Shown piece by piece: positions 45,310 through 52,625 of a stretch of 64,000 nt of DNA (positions are counted from its first letter, which is position 1; every line of letters starts with the position of its first letter). The position numbers and the translations under genes are program-made. Source of the stretch: Mycobacterium paraterrae. GTDB lineage: Bacteria; Actinomycetota; Actinomycetes; Mycobacteriales; Mycobacteriaceae. The stretch is taken from the NCBI RefSeq assembly GCF_022430545.2, contig NZ_CP092488.2:3038001-3102000 (forward strand). The letters are read 5' to 3'. The notes under the pieces are model-generated. The model had not been told where the DNA came from. It searched no databases and was given only the letters and a program-made list of their open reading frames with translations.

Positions 45310-46328
45310 CCGGGCAGCCCAGCGTCAGCCTCCTCGACGTCGCCAGCTATCTTCCCGGCGAGCCGATTGGTGCCGACTACTACGCGCAGTTCGCCGACTC
45401 GGACGAGTTGCGCGACAACGTGATGTTCCGCGGTCCGAGCTTTCGGCACCACGTCGGCCCCGAGGAATCCGCGACCGACATGATCGAGCGTGCCGCGCAA
45501 GGCCTCATCGATCGGCACGGTCGTGACGTCGTCGACAATGTCGACATCTTGATCACGCACGCGCAGATGCCGGACATGCCGTTCTACGGCGGCGGCGGCG
45601 CGATCGCGCACCGGCTCGGCATGCGACCGTCCTGGGTGCTGGATCTGCACAACGGCGGCTGCGCGGCATTCGTGTTGGCGCTCAATGTCGCTCGGCGACT
45701 GATCGCCTCGGGAGAGGGACGGACGGCGCTGATCGCGGTTGCACAGAACGCGGCCGGGCAGGTGTTCGACCAGCCGGGAGTGCGCCGCAAGGCCCAGGCC
45801 GCGATTCCCGGAGACGGCGCCGCGGTCGGGCTGGTCGCGCTGTCGGACCAGTCACCCATCCTGGACGTCGAATGCCGCACGTACGGTGAGTACGCCGGCG
45901 ACATGACGCTGGCCATCGATCCGGCGCGGAAGTGGTGGCAGCCCGGGCCGGGCGAGGCGTGCATCGGGTTCACCGAGACCAAGATCGCCAAGGTGTTGGC
46001 CCGTGGCAATCGTCAGGTGCCCGAGGTGGCGTTCGCGGTGTGCGACCGAATCGGCTTGAGCAGCAAGGACATCGACTTACTCGTCACCAACCAGCCCAAC
46101 CGGGTGTTCCTGCGCAATTGGCGCGAGGCTCTGGAATTGCCCGAGTCGCGGCACCTCGACACCTACGACGAGTGCGGCAACCTGTTCGGGGCCGGCATCC
46201 CGGTGAACCTGGACCGTGCCATCTCCGACGGGCGGCTCGAGGCCGGTGACGTGGTCATGATGGCGGCGTTCGCCCATGCCGGCGACTTCGCCGGCGCCGC
46301 CGCGGTGCGCTGGGGAGGTCGCGGCTGA
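45306..46328 (+). CDS. KAS III-like (FabH/PqsB-type) acyl-condensing enzyme
   Basis: A 340-residue thiolase-fold protein. The nucleophile is Cys119 (NGGCAAF). The usual HQAN motif is replaced by N262-Q-P-N, so the catalytic histidine is missing at that place, while the asparagine of the GN motif is kept (N292). H324 in AFAHAGDF replaces the usual Gly-rich turn. This suggests altered chemistry such as acyl transfer without decarboxylation, as known in relatives like CerJ or PqsBC. Overlaps on both sides tie it to the operon. Confidence 0.85.
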   Translation: MTGQPSVSLLDVASYLPGEPIGADYYAQFADSDELRDNVMFRGPSFRHHVGPEESATDMIERAAQGLIDRHGRDVVDNVDILITHAQMPDMPFYGGGGAIAHRLGMRPSWVLDLHNGGCAAFVLALNVARRLIASGEGRTALIAVAQNAAGQVFDQPGVRRKAQAAIPGDGAAVGLVALSDQSPILDVECRTYGEYAGDMTLAIDPARKWWQPGPGEACIGFTETKIAKVLARGNRQVPEVAFAVCDRIGLSSKDIDLLVTNQPNRVFLRNWREALELPESRHLDTYDECGNLFGAGIPVNLDRAISDGRLEAGDVVMMAAFAHAGDFAGAAAVRWGGRG

Positions 46329-47371
46329 TGGGCGAGCCGGCGCTCTGCACCTCGGCGACTGCCGAGATCATCGCCGCGTTGCCGCAAGCGATCGACCCGC
46401 ACGCCCTGTCGCTCAACGAAAGCCCTTTCCCGCCGTTGCCTGCCGTGCGCTCGGCACTCGCGCACAGTCTGGACTCGGCCAATCGTTACCCCGAGTTCCT
46501 ACCGGGCCAGATGCCCCGCATGATCGCCGACCGAATCGGGCTGAACGACGATCAGGTGGTGGTCGGACCGGGAGCGTCCGGGGTGGCGATGCAGGTATTG
46601 CACGCGGTCACCCGGCCCGGCGATCGAATCGTGATGAGCACACCGACGTTCGACGGCTACCCGATCTTCGCTCAGATGGCGCGGCTGGCGCCGGTCAGTG
46701 TTCCCCTCGACCCCTACGGCTATCAGGACCTGGTGACCATGGCCGAGGCGGCGACCGACGCCAAGGTAGTCGTGTTGTGCCGCCCGCACAATCCGACCGG
46801 CACCCTGGAGGCGATCTCGTCGATCGAATGGTTCTTGAACCAGGTGAGCAGCAACACCATCGTGCTGCTCGACGAGGCGTACGTCGAATTCGTCGCGTCG
46901 CGGTACCGGATCGACGGACCCGAACTGGTGCGCCGCTTTCCCAACGTCGTTGTGCTGCGGACCTTTTCCAAAGCATACGGACTGGCGGGGCTACGCATCG
47001 GGTACGGGTTTGCCGCGCCTGAGCTGGCATCGACGATCTCGGGCCTGCAACTGCCGTTCGGGATGAGCAACGTCAGCGTGGCCGCGGTGGCCGCCTCCTA
47101 CGACGCCGAAGACCAGCTCGGGCAGCGCATTCGGCGGATCACCTCGGAGCGCAATAACCTGCGCCTACGGCTGATGGCGATGGGCGTCTACAGCATGGAC
47201 TCGCACGCCAACTTCGTCTACTTGCCCATGGCGCGGCGGCCCTGGCAGGAGGTGTTCGCCGAAGCGGGCCTGCGGGTCCGCTACTACGACGACGGCGGCG
47301 CACGCATCTCGGTCGGAGAAATGTCGTCGACCCTGGCGGTGCTGACCGCGGTGGAAAAATCAATGGTATGA
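46328..47371 (+). CDS. PLP-dependent aminotransferase, HisC-like
   Basis: The 347-residue fold type I aminotransferase has the fingerprint LSLNESPFPPLP, PHNPTGTLE, LLDEAYVEF and TFSKAYGLAGLRIGYG, with the PLP lysine in the last. It resembles histidinol-phosphate aminotransferases, but a biosynthetic role in the cluster (amination of a ketone product) is more likely since no his genes are near. Start overlaps the KAS III-like stop (TGATG). Confidence 0.87.
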   Translation: MGEPALCTSATAEIIAALPQAIDPHALSLNESPFPPLPAVRSALAHSLDSANRYPEFLPGQMPRMIADRIGLNDDQVVVGPGASGVAMQVLHAVTRPGDRIVMSTPTFDGYPIFAQMARLAPVSVPLDPYGYQDLVTMAEAATDAKVVVLCRPHNPTGTLEAISSIEWFLNQVSSNTIVLLDEAYVEFVASRYRIDGPELVRRFPNVVVLRTFSKAYGLAGLRIGYGFAAPELASTISGLQLPFGMSNVSVAAVAASYDAEDQLGQRIRRITSERNNLRLRLMAMGVYSMDSHANFVYLPMARRPWQEVFAEAGLRVRYYDDGGARISVGEMSSTLAVLTAVEKSMV

Positions 47372-47377
47372 AGGGGC

Positions 47378-47884
47378 GTGGCCCCGACCCGACCTGATAA
47401 CCGCGACCCCATCGCGGTCGCACGCGCGAATTGGGAACGGGCCGGCTGGGGTGACGTCGCCGAGGGAATGGTCGCGGTGACCTCGGTAATGCGGGCGCAT
47501 CAGATTCTGCTTGCTCGCGTCGAGAATGCCTTGCGCCCTTACGATTTGAGCTTTTCACGCTTCGAGTTGTTGCGCCTTCTGGCGTTCAGCCGCAGCGGGG
47601 CGTTGCCGATCACCAAGGCATCCGATCGGCTGCAGGTGCACGTCACCAGCGTCACCCACGCCATCCGACGACTGGAGGCCAACAAGCTGGTGGAGCGGGT
47701 GCCGCACCCCACCGACGGGCGCACCACGTTGGTGCAAATTACGGATTTGGGCCGGTCGACCGTCGAGGACGCCACCGTCACGCTCAACGAGCAGGTGTTC
47801 TCCGACGTCGGCATGTCAGAACACGAGTCGCGGGCGCTGGTGTCGTCGATCGAGACGCTGCGGCGAAACGCCGGCGACTTCTAG
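47378..47884 (+). CDS. MarR-family transcriptional regulator
   Basis: A 168-residue winged-helix regulator: FSRFELLRLLAFSRSGALPITKASDRLQVHVTSVTHAIRRLEANKLVERVPHPTDGRTTLVQITDLG. By memory it matches Rv0737, which in M. tuberculosis follows rslA directly. Here the biosynthetic cluster lies between the two, and the gene has become the last of the plus-strand arm. The GTG start lacks well-spaced ribosome site and follows the aminotransferase stop by six bases. Confidence 0.9.
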   Translation: MAPTRPDNRDPIAVARANWERAGWGDVAEGMVAVTSVMRAHQILLARVENALRPYDLSFSRFELLRLLAFSRSGALPITKASDRLQVHVTSVTHAIRRLEANKLVERVPHPTDGRTTLVQITDLGRSTVEDATVTLNEQVFSDVGMSEHESRALVSSIETLRRNAGDF

Positions 47885-48005
47885 TCGGTCAGGGCGGGCA
47901 CGGCTTCGACGCGAAAGTGTCAGTAGCGACGCTGCTACTCGCGGTTCACGTCGGTACTTGCACTTTCGGCGCCAGTTTTCCAAGCTAGTCGGTCAGGGCG
48001 GGCAC
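47881..48005. repeat. 21-bp direct repeat flanking a 83-bp palindrome-bearing segment
   Basis: An identical 21-base sequence starting CTAGTCGGTCAGGG occurs at 47881-47901 and 47985-48005. The first copy contains the MarR stop codon and the second contains, on the other strand, the last codons and stop of the sensor kinase gene. Between them are an 8-base inverted repeat (CGAAAGTG 47912-47919 / CACTTTCG 47961-47968) and, inside it, AGTAGC / GCTACT (47922-47939). It may be a small inserted or duplicated element, or a bidirectional terminator. Confidence 0.7.
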
Positions 48006-49208
48006 CGGAATCGTCGCGGTGACCGCGGTCCCGGAGCCGGGCCGCGAGCGGATGTTGAGCCGCCCGCCGACCAACTCGGCGCGTTCGGCCATCGACAGCA
48101 CGCCGTAGCCGCCCATCTCGTCGCCGCCCAGCGGATGCTCGAAAGTGTCGAAACCTACTCCGTTGTCGACGATTTCGAGGCGTGCGGTGGGCCCGTCGTC
48201 AATGGCGAAGCGCACCCGCGCGACCGACGCATTGGCGTGCTTGACGATGTTCTGCAGGCCTTCCTGGGCGATCCGGTACAGCGCGATTTCGATGTGCTCG
48301 GGCAACCGGACATCGGCGAGGTCGAGTTCGGTGTCCAGCTGCGGGATCGAGCGAGCCAGGCTGGCCAGCCCGCCGGACAGACCCAGGTCGTCGAGTACCG
48401 GCGGCCGCAGGCCGCTGATCGCGGCTCGGGCTTCGCCCAGCGTCAAACCGACCAGTTCACGCGCCTCGGCAAGCTGGCTGGACGCCTCGGCGGCATCCGT
48501 GCCGACGGCCCGGGCCGCCGCGTCGAGGCGGTAGGACAGCGTGATCAGGCGCTGGGAGATCCCGTCGTGGATGTCGCCGGCAACCCGGCGGCGTTCGATC
48601 TCCTGCGCCTCGATGACCTGTTCGACGAACAACTCGTGGGCCCGCTCCCTGGCCACCAGCTGCCGGTGCAACCGCGCCTGGTGCATGGCGCCGGCGATCA
48701 GGCGGCCGATGACGCGCAGCAATTCGACGTCGCGGTCAGTGAATTCGCGACGGGCGACGGTGTGCACGTTCAACACGCCGACCAGTCCACCCGGGTCGGT
48801 CTCCATTGGCATCGAAACCATCGACGTGAAGTCGCGCCCGCGCAGCGACTGGATCGGCAGGTAGCGGGGGTCGGCCTCCTTGTCGTCGGTGATGACCACC
48901 GGCTCGCGGTGTTTGGCCACCCACCCCGAGATGCCAGATCCCAACGGCAGTCGAATCTTTCCCACTTGGCCGTCGAACGGTGGCGTCGCGCCGGCCAGCG
49001 TCAGCGAGCGGTCACTGTCGTCGAGCACGTGGACGAAGCACACGTCGGTCCCGGTGGCGGCGGTGATCATTCGAGCCGCCGCGGCGGCTAGCGGCTCGAC
49101 CCCGGGACCGCTCGACGCGGCCTGGATGAGCTCGCGCAGCAACGCCAATTCGCGATCGGTGTCGACGAGGTCATGCACGGCATGGGATTGGCGACGAGAG
49201 GGGCTCAT
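47985..49208 (-). CDS. GAF-domain sensor histidine kinase (HisKA_3)
   Basis: A 407-residue soluble kinase. A GAF domain covers about residues 36-180 (PLGSGISGWVAKHREPVVITDD). The dimerisation/phosphoacceptor domain has H214 in RRRVAGDIHDGISQRL, and the ATPase domain carries the N box (EGLQNIVKHANA) and VDNGVGFD. The design is that of the DevS/NarX-type kinases. There is no membrane segment, so a cytoplasmic signal is expected. Its start overlaps the regulator stop by four bases. Confidence 0.9.
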   Translation of the reverse strand: MSPSRRQSHAVHDLVDTDRELALLRELIQAASSGPGVEPLAAAAARMITAATGTDVCFVHVLDDSDRSLTLAGATPPFDGQVGKIRLPLGSGISGWVAKHREPVVITDDKEADPRYLPIQSLRGRDFTSMVSMPMETDPGGLVGVLNVHTVARREFTDRDVELLRVIGRLIAGAMHQARLHRQLVARERAHELFVEQVIEAQEIERRRVAGDIHDGISQRLITLSYRLDAAARAVGTDAAEASSQLAEARELVGLTLGEARAAISGLRPPVLDDLGLSGGLASLARSIPQLDTELDLADVRLPEHIEIALYRIAQEGLQNIVKHANASVARVRFAIDDGPTARLEIVDNGVGFDTFEHPLGGDEMGGYGVLSMAERAELVGGRLNIRSRPGSGTAVTATIPVPALTD

Positions 49209-49864
49209 TGATAGATGCCTTCGCGCAGGGCGGTAGCCACCGCGCCGGTGCGATCGCTGACACCGAGCTTGCGGTAGATCGCCCGCAGGTGGCTCTTGAC
49301 GGTCTCCTCGCCGATCACCAGTTTGGTGGCTATCCCGCGGTTGGACAGCCCGCTGACCATGCAGGACAGGATCTCGCTCTCGCGTTGCGTCAGTCCTTGT
49401 CGCGCGCCCGGCCAGAATTCGTCGCGCTGCATCCGGGCTGCGGTGTCGGCGGCGCGGGCTGCCATCCCCGGATCGATGACCGTGTCGCCCTGGTGGGCCC
49501 GCTCCAGCTGACGGACCAGCTCGTCGCTGCTGATGCTCTTCAACAGGTAGCCGCTCGCACCGACCCGCAGCGCCTGGTAGAGGTACTGCTCGTCGTCGTA
49601 GACCGACAGCATCACGACTTTGCGGTTTGACCCGCGCTCGCGAAGCATCTTGCACAGGTCCAGTCCGCTGGAGCCCTGCATGCGTACGTCGCAGAGCACG
49701 ACGTCGGGCTGCAGCGTGTCGACGACCTCCAACGCACGCTCCACCCCGACGGCCTGCCCGACGACCTGCACTCGGTTGTCGAACGAGGTCAGCATCGCCT
49801 TGAGTCCTTCGATGACCATCTCGTGGTCGTCGACCAAGACGACGCGGACCGGCGCAGAAAACAT
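49205..49864 (-). CDS. NarL/LuxR-type response regulator
   Basis: The 219-residue regulator has a receiver domain with the acidic pair DD near residue 12, phosphoacceptor D59 (VLCDVRMQG) and conserved K110 region (GYLLKS). A LuxR-type helix-turn-helix follows (LTQRESEILSCMVSGLSNRGIATKLVIGEETVKSHLRAIYRKLGV). It is the upstream gene of the pair with the GAF kinase. Targets are not known. Confidence 0.92.
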   Translation of the reverse strand: MFSAPVRVVLVDDHEMVIEGLKAMLTSFDNRVQVVGQAVGVERALEVVDTLQPDVVLCDVRMQGSSGLDLCKMLRERGSNRKVVMLSVYDDEQYLYQALRVGASGYLLKSISSDELVRQLERAHQGDTVIDPGMAARAADTAARMQRDEFWPGARQGLTQRESEILSCMVSGLSNRGIATKLVIGEETVKSHLRAIYRKLGVSDRTGAVATALREGIYQ

Positions 49865-49956
49865 GGCCCCACCCTAGGCAAAAGCGACCGTTTGGCCATC
49901 CGAATCCCCCTAATGGGGGAGGCTAGGTCAGGTCGATTGGGGGCACCCTGTGAGGC

Positions 49957-50472
49957 GTGCGAGCCAAGGGGAGAGCCCGTCCGACCCGGACGTTCTGGTG
50001 GGACCGCGAGTCGCGGACCGAAACCGACGACTTGCGTGCGGTGATTTTCGACGCCGATACGGTGCTCGCTCGGGTCGAGCACGACTGCGACATGGCGGCC
50101 AGGACGGATCTGATCGACGCGGTGATGAGCCTATTCGTCGCGGGCATCTGGGTGGGCGTGGTCAGCGCCCGACCCCGGGCCGAAGTCGAGACGATGGTGC
50201 GTCACCTTCTCGGCGACGGCCTGGTCGAGACGATCGTGACGGTCGATGACTTGCCCGACGCCGCCGGGGGTCCGGCTGACGGGGGAGAGCTCTATCGGCT
50301 GGCGTTGTGGGAGATGGGAATAACGTCCTGCGCCGCGCTGGCCGTCACGGGTCCCGACGGGCTTCGGGCGTCGGCGACGGCGGGTGTGCCCGCGGTGGTC
50401 GTCGACGAGCCGCTATCGGCGACCAGTTGCCAACAGGCGCACCGCCGCTGGCAATTACGGCAAGCTGCGTAG
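49957..50472 (+). CDS. HAD-superfamily-like protein
   Basis: The 171-residue product has a HAD motif I (VIFDADTVLARVEHD, with D32 and D34) and a likely motif II serine in VGVVSARPRAEVETMV. These suggest a phosphatase or phosphoglucomutase-like fold, but the later motifs are weak, so activity is uncertain. The first 25 residues are Arg-rich. GTG start, divergent from the response regulator. Confidence 0.6.
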   Translation: MRAKGRARPTRTFWWDRESRTETDDLRAVIFDADTVLARVEHDCDMAARTDLIDAVMSLFVAGIWVGVVSARPRAEVETMVRHLLGDGLVETIVTVDDLPDAAGGPADGGELYRLALWEMGITSCAALAVTGPDGLRASATAGVPAVVVDEPLSATSCQQAHRRWQLRQAA

Positions 50473-50488
50473 AAAGCCAGCCGTTCAC

Positions 50489-50537
50489 ATCGACGTTTTG
50501 CAGCGGAATGTCGAGTGGGTGCCTTCAAAACGTCGAT
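50489..50537. terminator. Perfect 12-bp inverted repeat between convergent genes
   Basis: ATCGACGTTTTG (50489-50500) and CAAAACGTCGAT (50526-50537) are exact inverted repeats with a 25-base loop. They lie between the HAD-like gene (ends 50472) and mmsB (ends 50564 on the other strand). The symmetric position suits a bidirectional terminator, though the T-runs lie inside the stem rather than after it. A small repetitive element is the alternative. Confidence 0.45.
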
Positions 50538-50563
50538 TTGAGCGACTCTGTACGTCAACGCAA

Positions 50564-51445
50564 TTAGCCGCGTAGCGTTTCGATGATCGCGCTGAAGTCC
50601 TTGTCGGGGTTGGTCGCTGCGAATGTGGCGTACATCTCGGCGGCGTGGCTGCCCAGCGGCGCGCTCGAGCCGGTCGAGTGGACGGCGTCCATCGCCAGCC
50701 CCAGGTCCTTGTTCATCAGCGCGGTGGCAAAGCCGGGTTTGAAGTCGTTGTTGGCCGGCGACGTCGGAACCGGGCCGGGCACTGGGCAATTGGTGTGCAC
50801 CGCCCAACAGTTGCCGGTTGCGCCGGTGATGACGTCGAACAGCGACTGAGCCGACAGCCCGAGCTTGTCGGCCAGCACGAACGCTTCGCCGATCGCGATC
50901 TGGTGTACGGCCAGCACCATGTTGTTGCACACCTTGGCGGCCTGCCCGGCTCCGGCATCGCCGCAGTGAATGATCTTGCCCGCCATTGGTTCCAGCACCG
51001 GACGGGCCCGCTCCAGCGCATCGCTGTCGCCGCCGACCATGAACGCCAGCGTGCCGGCGATCGCGCCTTTGACACCACCGGACACGGGTGCATCGAGTTG
51101 GGCCACGCCATGCTTGGCCGCCAAAGCGTGTACCTCGCGGGCGTCGTCGACGGAAATCGTTGAGCTGTCGATGAATAACGTTCCCTGATCGACAGCGGGC
51201 AGGATGTCGCCGTAGCAACGCTTCACCAGATCGCCGTTCGGCAGCATCGTGATCACGACATCGGCACCGGTCGCCGCCGCCGCCCCGCTGTCCAGCACCT
51301 GGACGCCGTTGCTTGTCGCGGCCTCGACCGCGGCCGGCACCGGGTCGAACCCGCGGACGGTGTGGCCGGCGTCGACCAGGTTTTTCGACATCGGACCGCC
51401 CATGTGGCCGAGCCCTAGAAACGCGACCGTGAAGGGATCAGTCAT
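50564..51445 (-). CDS. mmsB: 3-hydroxyisobutyrate dehydrogenase
   Basis: Oxidises 3-hydroxyisobutyrate to methylmalonate semialdehyde in valine breakdown. The 293-residue protein has the N-terminal NAD fold FLGLGHMGGPMSKNLVDAGH, the substrate motif DAPVSGGVKGA, the catalytic lysine region GAGQAAKVCNN and the C-terminal NKDLGLAMDA. It is the last gene of the mmsA-fadE9-mmsB operon, seven bases after fadE9. Confidence 0.95.
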   Translation of the reverse strand: MTDPFTVAFLGLGHMGGPMSKNLVDAGHTVRGFDPVPAAVEAATSNGVQVLDSGAAAATGADVVITMLPNGDLVKRCYGDILPAVDQGTLFIDSSTISVDDAREVHALAAKHGVAQLDAPVSGGVKGAIAGTLAFMVGGDSDALERARPVLEPMAGKIIHCGDAGAGQAAKVCNNMVLAVHQIAIGEAFVLADKLGLSAQSLFDVITGATGNCWAVHTNCPVPGPVPTSPANNDFKPGFATALMNKDLGLAMDAVHSTGSSAPLGSHAAEMYATFAATNPDKDFSAIIETLRG

Positions 51446-51452
51446 GGCTCTC

Positions 51453-52619
51453 CTAGGCGTTTGCGCGGACTCGGGCGGCTTCGGCTCGTCCCACGACCAC
51501 CCGCATGATCTCGTTGGTGCCCTCGAGGATGCGGTGCACCCGGAGGTCGCGCACGATCTTCTCCAGACCGTATTCGCGCAGATAGCCGTAGCCGCCGTGT
51601 AGTTGCAGGGCTTTGTCCGCGACGTCGAAACACGAGTCGGTGACGTAACGCTTCGCCATCGCGCAGAGCGCGACCTTGTCGTCGGCGTTGCCGTCCAGCG
51701 CGGCGGCCGCTCGCCACAGCATCAGCCGCGAGGTTTCCAGCGCGGTGGCCATGTCGGCCAACGTGAATCGGATGGTCGGCTCGTCGAGCAGAGGAGCCCC
51801 GAACGCTTCGCGGTGCGCGACGTACGTCGCGGCCTTGTCGTAGGCGGCCTGCGCGCCGCCCAGCGAACACGCGGCAATGTTGATCCGGCCGCCGTTGAGG
51901 CCGTTCATCGCGATGCCGAAGCCGCCGCCTTCACCATCCGCGCCGCCGAGCATCGCGTCGGCGGGCACCCGCACACCGTCGAGGATGACCTGTGCGGTCG
52001 GCTGCGCGTTCCAGCCCATCTTCTCTTCGTGAGCGCCGAAACTGAGCCCGGGCGTGCCCTTTTCGACGATGAACGCCGAAATCCCACGCGGGCCACTCGA
52101 TCCCGTCCGGGCCATGATCACGTAGACGTCCGAGGCGCCCGCACCCGAGATGAACTGCTTGACGCCGTCGAGTACGTAGTCACCACCCTGCCGAACCGCT
52201 TTGGTGCTCAACGCGCTGGCGTCCGAACCCGCACCCGGCTCGGTCAGGCAGTAGCTGGCGATTGCGTCCATGGACGCCAGCCGCGGAATCCAGCCCTTGC
52301 GTTGCTCGGCGGTGCCGAATGTGTCGACCATCCATGCGCACATGTTGTGGATCGACAGGAACGCCGCGGTCGTCGGGTCGGCCATCGCGAGTTGCTCGAA
52401 GATCCGCACCCCGTCGAGACGGCGCAGCGCGCTGCCGCCCACGTCGTCGCGGCAGTAGATCGCGGCCATACCCAGTCCGGCCGCCTCGCGCAGTTCGTCG
52501 ATCGGAAAGTGGTGCGTGGCATCCCATTCCAGGGCATACGGGGCAATCTTCTTGGCGGCGAACGCGGCGGCCGTCTCGGCGATGACCCGCTCGTCGTCGT
52601 CCAGGCTGAACAGTTCCAT
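51453..52619 (-). CDS. fadE9: Acyl-CoA dehydrogenase, isobutyryl-CoA type
   Basis: The 388-residue flavoenzyme has the acyl-CoA dehydrogenase motifs YCLTEPGAGSDASAL, the middle MGWNAQPTAQVILDGVRVP and the C-terminal LQLHGGYGYLREYGLEKIVRDLRVHRILEGTNEIMR. By position between mmsA and mmsB it should oxidise isobutyryl-CoA from valine. Confidence 0.93.
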   Translation of the reverse strand: MELFSLDDDERVIAETAAAFAAKKIAPYALEWDATHHFPIDELREAAGLGMAAIYCRDDVGGSALRRLDGVRIFEQLAMADPTTAAFLSIHNMCAWMVDTFGTAEQRKGWIPRLASMDAIASYCLTEPGAGSDASALSTKAVRQGGDYVLDGVKQFISGAGASDVYVIMARTGSSGPRGISAFIVEKGTPGLSFGAHEEKMGWNAQPTAQVILDGVRVPADAMLGGADGEGGGFGIAMNGLNGGRINIAACSLGGAQAAYDKAATYVAHREAFGAPLLDEPTIRFTLADMATALETSRLMLWRAAAALDGNADDKVALCAMAKRYVTDSCFDVADKALQLHGGYGYLREYGLEKIVRDLRVHRILEGTNEIMRVVVGRAEAARVRANA

Positions 52620-52625
52620 CCCGGG

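Noticed and set aside
47941..47946. TGAACC on the minus strand between MarR and the kinase gene as a further SigL promoter
   Set aside because: No CGTNTN hexamer lies 16 bases downstream, and it would point into the MarR gene antisense.
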